Assembly (NCBI GenBank): GCA_012038135.1 | Contig: JAAVJQ010000017.1 | Span: 1-57,448, forward strand | DNA: 57,448 nucleotides | Direction of reading: 5' to 3' | From: Salinimicrobium nanhaiense | GTDB lineage: Bacteria > Bacteroidota > Bacteroidia > Flavobacteriales > Flavobacteriaceae | Shown here: positions 18,164 through 27,236 of the stretch, piece after piece | Layout: every line of letters starts with the position of its first letter | Numbering within the stretch: the first letter of the stretch is position 1 | Program-made: the position numbers and the translations under genes | The notes under the pieces: generated by a model | Told to the model about the DNA's origin: nothing | The model's database searches: none | Seen by the model: only the letters and a program-made list of their open reading frames with translations

Positions 18164-19279
18164 ATGCAAAAAATCAGAATCCTACACATAATAAAATCTT
18201 TAGGCAGGGGCGGGGCAGAAATGTTGTTGCCCGAGACTCTTAAACTCCATGATCTCTCCAGGTTTGAATTTCATTATGCATATTTTCTTCCCTGGAAGAA
18301 TCAAATGGTGGAGGAGATTGAAAAGGCGGGTGGAAAAGTTGTTTGCTTTCCTGCCTCAAATAACCTGAAACTGCTCGGCGAAACTTCAGCAGTAGTAAAA
18401 TACTGCAAGAAAAACCACATCGATCTGATTCATTGTCATTTGCCATGGTCCGGATTTTTAGGGCGCATCGTATATTTCCTAACAAAAATTCCGGTTATTT
18501 ATACAGAACATAATATTCAGGAACGTTACCATCTAGCCACAAAATGGTTAAATAAGCTAAGCTTTAACAGCCAAAGCCTGGCCCTGGGGGTATCAAATGA
18601 TGTGACCCGTTCTATAAACGAGAATATTAAATCTAAAATACCTGTCCAAACAGTCCTCAATGGGGTAAATACAGTTCGTTTTCAGAAAGATTTTGAGAAA
18701 GGAACAGGAATTAAAAGAAAGTACAATATACCTGAAAAGGCTCTGGTTATTGGAAATATTGCGGTTTTTAGACAGCAGAAATCCATTCCTGACTGGCTTC
18801 ATGCCTTTCACCTGATTTCACAACAAAAGCCTGACGTCTATGCAATTCTAGTCGGAGCCGGTCCACAGGAAGAGGAGATAAAAAAACTTGCACGGGAACT
18901 TGAATTGACTGACCGGCTACGTTTTGCCGGACTTCAGACTAATACTGTAGATTTTTTTTCGTCTATGGATGTCTTTATGATGAGTTCTGCCTTTGAAGGA
19001 CTGCCCATTGCTTTATTGGAGGCGATGAGCATGGAATGTGCTATTGTCTCCACAAGGGCTGGAGGAGTCGTAGAAGTTGTGAGAGATAAAAGGGATGGTT
19101 TGTTGTGTGAGGTGGGTGATTATAAATGTTTGGCAGAGAAAAGTTTAGAATTAATTGGGGATGCCAAGATGCGTCAAAAAATGCAGCTCTCAGCCAGGGA
19201 AAGGGTAGTAAGTTCCTTTAGTTTAAAGAGAATGGTGGATGAGTTGGAAGTTATTTATAGTGAGCATGTGAAGAAGTGA
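18164..19279 (+). CDS. glycosyltransferase family 4
   Basis: This 371-residue GT-B enzyme has IRILHIIKSLGRGGAEMLLPE, IYTEHNIQERYH, GNIAVFRQQKSIPDWLHAFH, VGAGPQEEEIKKLA and SSAFEGLPIALLEAMSME (EX7E). It has its own consensus promoter at 18115. It is followed by a long repeat-filled spacer rather than a gene, so it may be monocistronic. The sugar donor is unknown. Confidence 0.88.
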   Translation: MQKIRILHIIKSLGRGGAEMLLPETLKLHDLSRFEFHYAYFLPWKNQMVEEIEKAGGKVVCFPASNNLKLLGETSAVVKYCKKNHIDLIHCHLPWSGFLGRIVYFLTKIPVIYTEHNIQERYHLATKWLNKLSFNSQSLALGVSNDVTRSINENIKSKIPVQTVLNGVNTVRFQKDFEKGTGIKRKYNIPEKALVIGNIAVFRQQKSIPDWLHAFHLISQQKPDVYAILVGAGPQEEEIKKLARELELTDRLRFAGLQTNTVDFFSSMDVFMMSSAFEGLPIALLEAMSMECAIVSTRAGGVVEVVRDKRDGLLCEVGDYKCLAEKSLELIGDAKMRQKMQLSARERVVSSFSLKRMVDELEVIYSEHVKK

Positions 19280-19856
19280 TCTTGTGACCAAGTGACCTTG
19301 TGAAGAAGTGATCTTGTGATGTGGTGACGGTGAAAACCTGGAGACAAGGAGACTGTGGAAAGAGGGGACTCGGAGACATAGGGCTATAGCTTTGATTGGA
19401 AAAAGGAAATCTATGGTCTTTTTTTGGCTCCCTTTAGGGTCGGGGTTAAACAAAAAAAGGACTGAGAGAAAATTGGACTGCGGGACGAGGAGACTGGGGG
19501 AAGAGGGGACTTGGAGACGAAGGGCTATAGTTTTGATTGGAAAAAGGAAATCTATGATCTTTTTTTGGCTCCATTTAGGGTCGGGGTTAAACGAAAAAAG
19601 GAATGAGAGAAAATGGGACTGCGGGACAAGGAGACATGGAGAAGAGGGGACCTGGAGAAAACGAGACGAAGAGACTGGTAGATGAAGAGACTGGGAGACG
19701 TGGGGACTTAGAGAAGAGGAGACTGGGAGACGTGGGGACTGGGAGAATAATAATCAGTGGTCAGTGATCAGGAAGTTAGAAGAGGTGAATTATATTTTGG
19801 TGTAGCTTCACAAAATCCGTGAAATCCGCCAAAATCAGTGAAATCCGTATAAATAA
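19280..19856. repeat. repeat-filled spacer with a 141-base tandem duplication
   Basis: No credible gene is seen in this spacer. It begins with 'gtgaccttgtgaagaagtga'-type units, then GA-rich 'gagactgggagac' units to about 19745. A segment starting 'gggctatag' at 19381 recurs at 19522 (period 141) with only a few differences. Further pieces are 'tcagtggtcagtgatcagg' near 19755 and 'aatccgtgaaatccgcc' units at 19807-19850. The open frame across 19392-19685 is just the duplication read through. The same repeat families recur at 21989-22186 and 33207-34150. Confidence 0.85.
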
Positions 19857-20780
19857 ATGAAGATAAGAGAAGCAACAGAAAAAGACATTCCAAAAATCGT
19901 GGAAGTTTTAAAAGCCAGCCTTGGAGAAGAAGACCTGCTGCTGTCTGAGGAGGTTTGGCGGTATAAGCACCTTGATAACCCTTTTGGGAAATCTATTGTT
20001 CTTCTTGCGTTAGAAAATGAGCATATTATAGGTGTTAGAGCCTTTATGCAATGGAAGTGGCAAAAAGGGGAGAAACTGTATTCTGCTTTGAGGGCTGTAG
20101 ACACGGCAACCCATCCCGCCCATCAGGGAAAGGGAATTTTTAAAAAACTTACCTTGCAGGCAGTAGATATTGCTAAGAATGAAGGAGTACATTTTATTTT
20201 TAATACGCCAAATGAAAAAAGTCGTCCCGGATACTTAAAGATGGGATGGGAACAAGTGGGAAAAATAGCTGTTGGTTTAAAACCATCTTTAAGTTTCCTG
20301 AATTCACACAGTAGACGGCCGATTATTTTAAAAGAAATGGGTGATGAAGAAATCCAGGATCTTTGTGTCACCTGGAATGAGAATCAAAAGGGAATATCTC
20401 ATTTTTTTACTCCTAAGTCTGCTGCTTATCTTAATTGGAGATATGAATTAAACCCGTTACAGGAGTACTCAGTGTTAGCCACAAAAGGTCTTTATGTGGC
20501 GGCCTACAATAAAAAAAGGAATGGATTGCGTGAATTGAGAATAGTAGAGAGTATAAGTACTAACAGAGGTGATTTTAAAGAAGGGTTGAGAAGGTTCAGG
20601 AAGAAATTGGGTGGACATTTGATCAGCTTTTCGCCAACGTTGCAGAAACTTTCGGGTGTGAAAGGAAATTTTGGTCCGGTTCTTACTGCAAATTCTCTTA
20701 ACCTGAAAGCTGAGGAAAAGTCTCAGCTTCTCTCTATTGAGAAATGGAATAGCAGCTTAGGAGATCTGGAATTGTTTTAA
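19857..20780 (+). CDS. GNAT-family N-acetyltransferase
   Basis: This 307-residue protein has an N-terminal GNAT domain. It shows KIREATEKDIPKIVEVL, then the acetyl-CoA pyrophosphate loop THPAHQGKGIFKKL (Q-x-x-G-x-G/A pattern) near residues 85-98, and FNTPNEKSRPGYLKMGW. The C-terminal half (about residues 150-307) looks like a second, degenerate GNAT-like domain. The stop lies 5 bases before the candidate polymerase gene. It may acylate a sugar of the polysaccharide; the substrate is not evident. Confidence 0.85.
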   Translation: MKIREATEKDIPKIVEVLKASLGEEDLLLSEEVWRYKHLDNPFGKSIVLLALENEHIIGVRAFMQWKWQKGEKLYSALRAVDTATHPAHQGKGIFKKLTLQAVDIAKNEGVHFIFNTPNEKSRPGYLKMGWEQVGKIAVGLKPSLSFLNSHSRRPIILKEMGDEEIQDLCVTWNENQKGISHFFTPKSAAYLNWRYELNPLQEYSVLATKGLYVAAYNKKRNGLRELRIVESISTNRGDFKEGLRRFRKKLGGHLISFSPTLQKLSGVKGNFGPVLTANSLNLKAEEKSQLLSIEKWNSSLGDLELF

Positions 20781-20785
20781 CAGAT

Positions 20786-21988
20786 ATGGTAGGAGTAGTT
20801 TTTTTATTTGTACTTTTTTTTCTGATTAATCAATCAATTTTTGCTGCTTATAAAAAAGAACATGCTTTTCTGGATTTAAAAAAGCTTAATCTACTCTACC
20901 TGTACCATACCTTATTTTTCGGAGTTTACTTATGGTATGCTTATAATAATCCTTCTGATTCTCATCGATACTATAATGATTTGATCAATCATGAAGATAG
21001 CTGGTGGAATCTTTTCGGAACCGATACAACCTTTATCAACTTCTTATCATATCCCTTTTTTAAGCTTGGCTTTAATTACGAAATGCTCATGTTTACTTTT
21101 TCCTGGCTGGGCTACCTTGGATTTTTCTATGCTTATCTTTTTTTTCGTGAAAAAATTCCGGTAAAGATAAAGGTATTCAGATCAGTTGATTTACTTACCC
21201 TGATCCTGTTCTTTCCTAACATGCACTTTTGGACAGCTTCTCTTGGCAAAGGAGCACCTATTTTTCTTGGGTTGATGATGTTTACCTATGCTATAATTAA
21301 TCCGAAGTCTCGTATAGGAATGCTTATTTTAGGCTCGCTAATTATTTTTTATATCCGGCCCCACGTTTTTATGTTTGTGGCAGTTGGTGCTGTTCTTGGC
21401 TTTATGAGTGGAAAGGAGAAGATTGCATTCTGGAAAAAATTATTGATATACATCTCCATGATTGGTTCTTTGGTCCTTGTGCAAGATGAAATTCTGGCAG
21501 TCATAGGGCTGCAGGGATCGGAAAATTTGATAGAAGACTTTCAGGCAGCTTCTGAAACACGTGCAGAAGATCTTAGCGATGCCGGCTCCGGAGTGGATAT
21601 GTCTACATACCCTTTACCTCTAAAGCTGTTCACCTTCTGGTTTCGTCCCCTATTTATTGACGCTCCTAATATCCTCGGCCTTATAACCTCCTTTGAAAAC
21701 CTAATTTATTTGTTGTTGTTCTTTAAAATTTTAAAAGTTGACTTTATAAAGTTTATTAAAAATTCCCCCTCGCTGGTCAAGATGAGCCTTGTGATTTTTT
21801 TAATGTCCTCTTTTGCAATGACCTTTGTAATGTCCAATCTTGGAATTATTATGCGTCAAAAGTCTATGGTGATGTACTTCTTATTTTTTGTTATTTATTA
21901 TTATCTGGCACAAAAGAAGTATGATAAAATTATAAAACTTCGAAAGTTACGCCAGCAGAAAAAGAAAGAAATGGAAGTGGCTGTTTAG
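20786..21988 (+). CDS. polytopic membrane protein, candidate Wzy polymerase
   Basis: This 400-residue protein has about nine or ten hydrophobic segments and a basic cytoplasmic tail (KLRKLRQQKKKE). The central segment FFPNMHFWTASLGKGAPIFL carries conserved-looking polar residues, and a long loop at about residues 245-275 is acidic (ETRAEDLSDAGSGVD). Its size, topology and position among glycosyltransferases and a flippase make it the best candidate for the missing repeat-unit polymerase. Wzy proteins diverge too much for motif proof, so this is inference. Confidence 0.65.
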   Translation: MVGVVFLFVLFFLINQSIFAAYKKEHAFLDLKKLNLLYLYHTLFFGVYLWYAYNNPSDSHRYYNDLINHEDSWWNLFGTDTTFINFLSYPFFKLGFNYEMLMFTFSWLGYLGFFYAYLFFREKIPVKIKVFRSVDLLTLILFFPNMHFWTASLGKGAPIFLGLMMFTYAIINPKSRIGMLILGSLIIFYIRPHVFMFVAVGAVLGFMSGKEKIAFWKKLLIYISMIGSLVLVQDEILAVIGLQGSENLIEDFQAASETRAEDLSDAGSGVDMSTYPLPLKLFTFWFRPLFIDAPNILGLITSFENLIYLLLFFKILKVDFIKFIKNSPSLVKMSLVIFLMSSFAMTFVMSNLGIIMRQKSMVMYFLFFVIYYYLAQKKYDKIIKLRKLRQQKKKEMEVAV

Positions 21989-22186
21989 GATGGAGAGACT
22001 GGGAGCCAGGGAGACTGGGAGACTGAGACTTGGGGATTTGGAGACTTGGGGATTGGGAGACTGGGTGACTGTGAGTGTGTTAGAAGGGACTACCGCCCAT
22101 CTTCTTCCAAATCAACGAATTGACGAATCCCGAATAGCGATTTAACGAATGAAAGGATTAACGAATCCGAATTAACGAATTATCAA
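21989..22186. repeat. degenerate intergenic repeats
   Basis: There are 'gagactgggagac' units at 21990-22078, then 'gaattaacgaatcccgaa'-type units from about 22100 that run up to, and into, the next start codon. No gene is seen. These are the same two families as in 19280-19856 and 33207-34150. Confidence 0.85.
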
Positions 22187-23170
22187 ATGAACGAAGTAAC
22201 GAACAACGGCGCCTTAGTAATATCTCTGGATTTTGAATTGCTTTGGGGAATCTTTGATGTCATAAACGTTAAGAAAAAAAAAGAATATTTTGAAAATACC
22301 CGTCGTGTGATACCCGAAATTCTCCATCTTTTCGAGAAAAACAATATTCATGCAACCTGGGCCACGGTAGGAATGTTGTTTAACAGGAACTGGGAAGAAT
22401 GGGAACAAAATTCGCCTGATTTTAAACCTACTTACAATAATCCCGCTCTTTCGGCCTATGAATTTATGAAACAGCAGGAAAAAGAAAGACTGGACAAACT
22501 CTGTTTTGCTCCTGAGATCATTAAACAAATTCAGAAGGTTCCGGGGCAGGAAATAGGATCCCATACCTATTCGCATTATTATTGTCAGGAAGAAGGACAA
22601 ACGGTAGAACAATTCCAGGCAGATCTTGAAAAGGCTATATCTATAGCACAAGAATTTGCAGTAGAATTTAGGTCACTTGTTTTTCCAAGGAACCAATTTC
22701 GGGAAGAATATCTTAAGGTTTGTTATAATCTGGGAATTAGAAGCGTTCGGTCCAATCCGGCATCCTGGTATTGGAAAAATCCGGGGAGTAACGGGTTTTT
22801 GACCAGGCTTTTTCGTACAGGAGATGTCTACAATGTCATTGGTAAAAAGAAGTCTTATGCTTATTCCGGTTTAATTAGAAGAGACGGATTTCCCCTGGCA
22901 CAGAAGGCAAGTCGGTTTCTCAGGCCTACAGAAAGCATGTCGGGTATGAGAGCTTTAAAATTGAAAAGAATTAAAGCTGAAATGACTTTAGCGGCAAAAA
23001 AGAACGAAATTTATCATCTTTGGTGGCACCCTCACAATTTTGGAGTGAATCCTGATGAAAGCCTGAAGGACCTGAAAGTCCTTGTGGGCCACTATCGGCA
23101 CTTAAAAAAACAATACAATTTCCAATCTTTAAATATGGATGAAATTGAAAGAATGGAGCCTATAAAATGA
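22187..23170 (+). CDS. polysaccharide deacetylase (NodB/CE4-like)
   Basis: This 327-residue protein has the CE4 motifs: catalytic-base Asp in VISLDFELLWG (about residue 15) and metal ligands in GSHTYSHYY, followed by SLVFPRNQ and a late WWHPHNFG. It is predicted to remove N- or O-acetyl groups from a saccharide. No signal peptide is visible, so it may act in the cytoplasm on a lipid-linked intermediate. The first codons (MNEVTNN) are written in the 'aacgaa' repeat of the upstream spacer, so the N-terminus seems to have been supplied by repeat sequence. Confidence 0.87.
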   Translation: MNEVTNNGALVISLDFELLWGIFDVINVKKKKEYFENTRRVIPEILHLFEKNNIHATWATVGMLFNRNWEEWEQNSPDFKPTYNNPALSAYEFMKQQEKERLDKLCFAPEIIKQIQKVPGQEIGSHTYSHYYCQEEGQTVEQFQADLEKAISIAQEFAVEFRSLVFPRNQFREEYLKVCYNLGIRSVRSNPASWYWKNPGSNGFLTRLFRTGDVYNVIGKKKSYAYSGLIRRDGFPLAQKASRFLRPTESMSGMRALKLKRIKAEMTLAAKKNEIYHLWWHPHNFGVNPDESLKDLKVLVGHYRHLKKQYNFQSLNMDEIERMEPIK

Positions 23171-23220
23171 ACCTTCCACTTCTGGAGAAATACTAATAAA
23201 AATCAAATTGCCTTTTAAAT

Positions 23221-25122
23221 ATGTGTGGAATTAATGGATTCTTTTCTAAAACCCTTTTGACTGAAGATAAAGTTGCTCATATCCTTTCCCAAATGAACCA
23301 GAAGATAATCCATCGGGGCCCTGATGAGGACGGTGTGTTGGTGAAAACACCCGGAGATTTTTCCGTAGGTATGGCCATGAGAAGACTTTCCATCATTGAC
23401 TTAACTACAGGGAAGCAACCTATCTTTTCTGAAGACGGTAAGATTACAATAGTTTTTAACGGCGAAATATATAATTATCAAAAGCTAAAGGAACTACTTA
23501 AGGCAAAGGGGGCAATATTCCGTACGACTTCAGATACCGAGGTAATTCTACGGCTCTACGAGGAATGTGGGACGAAATCTTTTGGTATGCTTGATGGCAT
23601 GTTTGCCTTTAGTATTTTTGATGAAAATCAGGGGAAAGTTTTTATTGCAAGGGATTTCTTTGGAGAAAAGCCTTTATATTATTTTCAGGATCCAATGAAA
23701 TTAATTTGGGCATCAGAATTGAAGTCAATCACAGCTGTACTTGAAAACAAACCTACGATTTCCAGAAAAGGTTTAAGTCTCTATTTTCAGCTGACGTATA
23801 TTCCGGCTCCTTATACCATTTATGAAGGAATCCATAAGCTGGAGCCAAATCATTTTCTGGAAATAGATTGTAATGGCTTTAAGGTCAAATGCACAGAGAT
23901 TGAACAGGATCTTCCGAATAATCTGGCTCCTGATTTAAATTTTCAAAAGGCTAAGGTGCTTACCCATGATCTTATTAATGAGAGCGTAGAATCCCGCTCG
24001 GTTGCAGATGTACCAATTGGAACCTTTCTGTCCGGAGGTGTGGATTCCTCTATTGTTTCATTAGCTCTTGCCCGTCAAAGAGAAGATAAAATTAATACCT
24101 TCTCTGTTGGTTTTGAAAAGAAAAGTTTCGACGAATCGGATAAAGCCCGTACTGTAGCAAAACTCATTGGGAGTAAGCATCATGAATTTATAATCTCAAT
24201 TAAAGATCTGCAGGAAAATCTGGATTCGATCCTCCTGAATTTTGATGAACCCTTTGCTGATTCCTCTTCATTACCCACTTATTTAGTAGCCAATAAGACC
24301 AGGCAGCATGTAAAGGTGGCCCTCACAGGGGATGGGGGGGACGAAGTGTTTGGAGGCTATAACAAGTATTACGTGGGTAATCTTAACAATAGATATGCTT
24401 CAATAGTACCTTCTTTTCTACACGACGGTTTGAAAAAAATTCTTGTGCCCTTATTATCTACTAAAGATGATGTTCGGGGCAAAAGGTTCCAGATGAAAAA
24501 AATGCTTAACGCAATTAATTATGAGGGAGAATTTTACTGGAAGATGATTTCTTTGGGATTTCAGGAAGAGGAGGCTGACAGAATACTCAAAGCTGATCGA
24601 TATGAAAATGATGTGTTAGGGTACTATAAACATAAGATAACAGGGGGTGCACGAAACCTTACCGACTTTAGAAATATAGATAAAATTGTAAGTTTAGAAG
24701 GGGATATGTTAGTAAAGGTGGACCGCACCAGTATGCTCACTTCCCTGGAAAGCAGGGCACCTTTTTTAAATAAGAAAATCTGGAATTTCACATCTCAACT
24801 TCCTGAAAATTACTTAATCAAGGGCTGGGATAAAAAACATCTATTAAAGGAATCTTTTAAGCATTATTTTCCTGAAGGATTCCTGGACAAATCAAAGAAG
24901 GGTTTTGGTGTTCCCGTGGGCGACTGGCTCAGGGAACATTTATCAGAAGAATTACTTTCTTATATTGAACCCGGGTTTTTGAAAGCCCAGGAGATTTTTA
25001 AAATAGACGAAATCGTACCGCTGGTAAAAAGACACTTATCAGGCAAAGAAGACAATACTTTTAGGGTATGGACTTTTTACTGTTTTCAAAAATGGTATAA
25101 GACAACCTATCTCAATCTCTAG
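23221..25122 (+). CDS. asnB: asparagine synthase-like glutamine amidotransferase (AsnB)
   Basis: This 633-residue protein has an N-terminal class II glutaminase domain with nucleophile Cys2 (MCGINGF), HRGPDEDG and FNGEIYNY. An ATP-pyrophosphatase synthetase domain follows (FLSGGVDSSIVSLAL, then LTGDGGDEVFGGYNKY). It makes asparagine from aspartate and glutamine in the canonical family. Embedded in a polysaccharide cluster, such paralogues (WbpS-type) are thought to amidate sugar carboxylates. The uronate-type epimerase at 14695 gives a possible substrate. Both domains appear complete. Confidence 0.93.
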   Translation: MCGINGFFSKTLLTEDKVAHILSQMNQKIIHRGPDEDGVLVKTPGDFSVGMAMRRLSIIDLTTGKQPIFSEDGKITIVFNGEIYNYQKLKELLKAKGAIFRTTSDTEVILRLYEECGTKSFGMLDGMFAFSIFDENQGKVFIARDFFGEKPLYYFQDPMKLIWASELKSITAVLENKPTISRKGLSLYFQLTYIPAPYTIYEGIHKLEPNHFLEIDCNGFKVKCTEIEQDLPNNLAPDLNFQKAKVLTHDLINESVESRSVADVPIGTFLSGGVDSSIVSLALARQREDKINTFSVGFEKKSFDESDKARTVAKLIGSKHHEFIISIKDLQENLDSILLNFDEPFADSSSLPTYLVANKTRQHVKVALTGDGGDEVFGGYNKYYVGNLNNRYASIVPSFLHDGLKKILVPLLSTKDDVRGKRFQMKKMLNAINYEGEFYWKMISLGFQEEEADRILKADRYENDVLGYYKHKITGGARNLTDFRNIDKIVSLEGDMLVKVDRTSMLTSLESRAPFLNKKIWNFTSQLPENYLIKGWDKKHLLKESFKHYFPEGFLDKSKKGFGVPVGDWLREHLSEELLSYIEPGFLKAQEIFKIDEIVPLVKRHLSGKEDNTFRVWTFYCFQKWYKTTYLNL

Positions 25123-25137
25123 CCCGATTTTTGGAAG

Positions 25138-26013
25138 ATGGTAAGAAGCAGTAAAACAACGAATTTAGTTGGAACTCTGGTTTCAATTGTAATTCCCACT
25201 TACAACCGTGGGAATATTCTTCCTGTTGCCATCGATAGTGTCCTGAAACAGACACACAGTAATTGGGAATTGATTCTAATTGATGATGGCTCCACTGATA
25301 ATAGCAGAGAGGTGGTTGAGCCTTACCTGACGGACGAGAGAATAACCTATTATTTTAAAGACAACTCTGGAGTTTCGGCAGCAAGAAACAAGGGCATCGA
25401 CCTGGCGAATGGACAATATATTATATTTCTTGATTCAGACGACTATTTCGATAAGGAGCTGCTGGAAAATGTAAACCAGGAGCTTACAAATCAACCAGAT
25501 CTAGTTTGCTGGGAGGTAATTAAAATTATTGATTCAAAAACAAAATATTGGAAAGCTCGAGAACTCGGGGGAATGTATAGGAATATAAGAGCGACTTTTC
25601 TTGCTGGAAGTGTTTGTTACAAAAAAGATACTTTAATTAATCATGGAGGATTCGACCCGAAAATTAGTTTTGGAGAAAATTATGAACTGGGACAGAGAAT
25701 AAGCCGGAAAGAATGTTTGAAAATCCAACTAATTAATAAACCTTTATTATATAATATTGTAAAAACAGAAGACAGGCAAAGTAACAGCATTAAAAACAGA
25801 CTAATTTCTTATATTTACATTTACAAAAAACATCGAGAAAAATATGATCAAAATCCCAAAGCCAGTGCAGAGATGAATTATCTCCTGGGTTTCGTTCTTG
25901 AAAAAGCGAACAGGAAAAACGCTGCGTTTGGTAGATATAAAAAGTCCTGGTTTGCCAATCCTTGGAATCTTAAACCTCTTTTAAAAATTCTTTATTTGAA
26001 ATTTGTATCATGA
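25138..26013 (+). CDS. glycosyltransferase family 2
   Basis: This 291-residue GT-A enzyme has VSIVIPTYNRGNILPVAIDS, LIDDGSTDNS and the DSDDYFDKEL metal motif near residue 101. It starts 15 bases after asnB and overlaps the next gene by 4 bases (ATGA), so it is in the asnB operon. The acceptor region is basic. Donor unknown. Confidence 0.88.
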   Translation: MVRSSKTTNLVGTLVSIVIPTYNRGNILPVAIDSVLKQTHSNWELILIDDGSTDNSREVVEPYLTDERITYYFKDNSGVSAARNKGIDLANGQYIIFLDSDDYFDKELLENVNQELTNQPDLVCWEVIKIIDSKTKYWKARELGGMYRNIRATFLAGSVCYKKDTLINHGGFDPKISFGENYELGQRISRKECLKIQLINKPLLYNIVKTEDRQSNSIKNRLISYIYIYKKHREKYDQNPKASAEMNYLLGFVLEKANRKNAAFGRYKKSWFANPWNLKPLLKILYLKFVS

Positions 26014-27164
26014 AGGTAATCTTCATCATTGACTCCCTGGAAGGATATGGAGCGGAAAAAAGTATGGTGGAAATAGCTTTACGGATGAAGCATGTTATTC
26101 CGGTATTTATTAATCTTTATGGGGGAGGGAATTTAACATCAAAACTGGAAAATGGGGGAATTTCGGTTTATTCACTTAACATTGGAAAAACCTATGGTTT
26201 TAAAGAGGCAGTTAGTCAGATTGTACCTATTATTGAGAAGGAGAATCCGGAGATCCTCCATTCCACTTTATACCGGGCAGATTTAATAGCCCGAAAGCTT
26301 AAAAAGATATTTCCAGATATTATTCTGGTGGGTAGCTTCGTAAGTAACTCCTACGGTTTAAATCGCTATAGACATCTCTCAACATTGTCTAAATTAAAAC
26401 TTTTTTCAACACAGTTAAAAGATCGATTGACAGCCGGAAAAGTGGATTTTTTTCTTTGCAACTCCAATGCTATAAAGAAGACAAATGTTAGAGCTTTAAA
26501 TATAGACGGGAACAAAGTGCAAGTCATCTATCGCGGTAGGTGTCTTGAAGACTTTAGTGCCACAACAGAAGCTCAACCCTCTCTTCTCAGAGAATTGAAT
26601 TGGACAGGGCAAAAGATATTTCTTAATGTAGGAAGGCTGAATAAAGGCAAAGGACAAATTGACTTGTTGAAGGCTTTTACAGTAATCAACAAGAACAATC
26701 CTAATACTCTTCTGATCATTGCCGGAGAAGGCAGCTTGAGGAGTGAGCTAGAAAAGTTAATAATTGAATTACAGCTACAAAAAAAGGTTTTTTTAATGGG
26801 ATACAGAGAAGATATCCCTTCTCTTCTTTCGGTAGCCGATTTCTTTGTTTTTCCTACTTATTATGAAGGCCTTCCCGGCTCTTTAGTGGAGGCAATTATT
26901 TCTAAAATTCCGGTAATTGTTTCTGACATATCAGAAAATCGTGAATGCTTTCCTGGAAATGAAGCACTCTTCTTTCCTCCGGGAGATATTTCCCTGCTTA
27001 GTAAGAAGATGGAGCAGGCACTTCATTTAGAAGATTGGAAAACCAGAACTTCCCGTGCTTTTAAATATGCCAAAGAAAATTTTGATATAGAGCGTATTTC
27101 CTTAGATTATGAAAACTTCTACGAGACAATTTACAAGAAGAACTTTCATAGGGACGAACTTTAA
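26010..27164 (+). CDS. glycosyltransferase family 4
   Basis: This 384-residue GT-B enzyme is paralogous to the one at 15847. It has VIFIIDSLEGYGAEKSMVEI, HSTLYRADLIARKL, GSFVSNSYGLNRYRH, LNVGRLNKGKGQIDLLKAF, IAGEGSLRSELEKL and TYYEGLPGSLVEAI. Start and stop fit translational coupling with the GT2 upstream. It is the last plus-strand gene before the inverted pair at 27237-28840. Confidence 0.88.
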   Translation: MKVIFIIDSLEGYGAEKSMVEIALRMKHVIPVFINLYGGGNLTSKLENGGISVYSLNIGKTYGFKEAVSQIVPIIEKENPEILHSTLYRADLIARKLKKIFPDIILVGSFVSNSYGLNRYRHLSTLSKLKLFSTQLKDRLTAGKVDFFLCNSNAIKKTNVRALNIDGNKVQVIYRGRCLEDFSATTEAQPSLLRELNWTGQKIFLNVGRLNKGKGQIDLLKAFTVINKNNPNTLLIIAGEGSLRSELEKLIIELQLQKKVFLMGYREDIPSLLSVADFFVFPTYYEGLPGSLVEAIISKIPVIVSDISENRECFPGNEALFFPPGDISLLSKKMEQALHLEDWKTRTSRAFKYAKENFDIERISLDYENFYETIYKKNFHRDEL

Positions 27165-27236
27165 ATCAATAGATTCCTGTTTCAGATCAAAAGCTGTTCC
27201 CGAAGGGACACTTTTAAAAAAATCCGATCATCTCAT

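Noticed and set aside
19392..19685. 97-codon open frame with two near-identical halves (MIGKRKSM and LIGKRKSM)
   Set aside because: It is the 141-base tandem duplication read in an open frame. The sequence is GA-rich repeat with no protein-like conservation.
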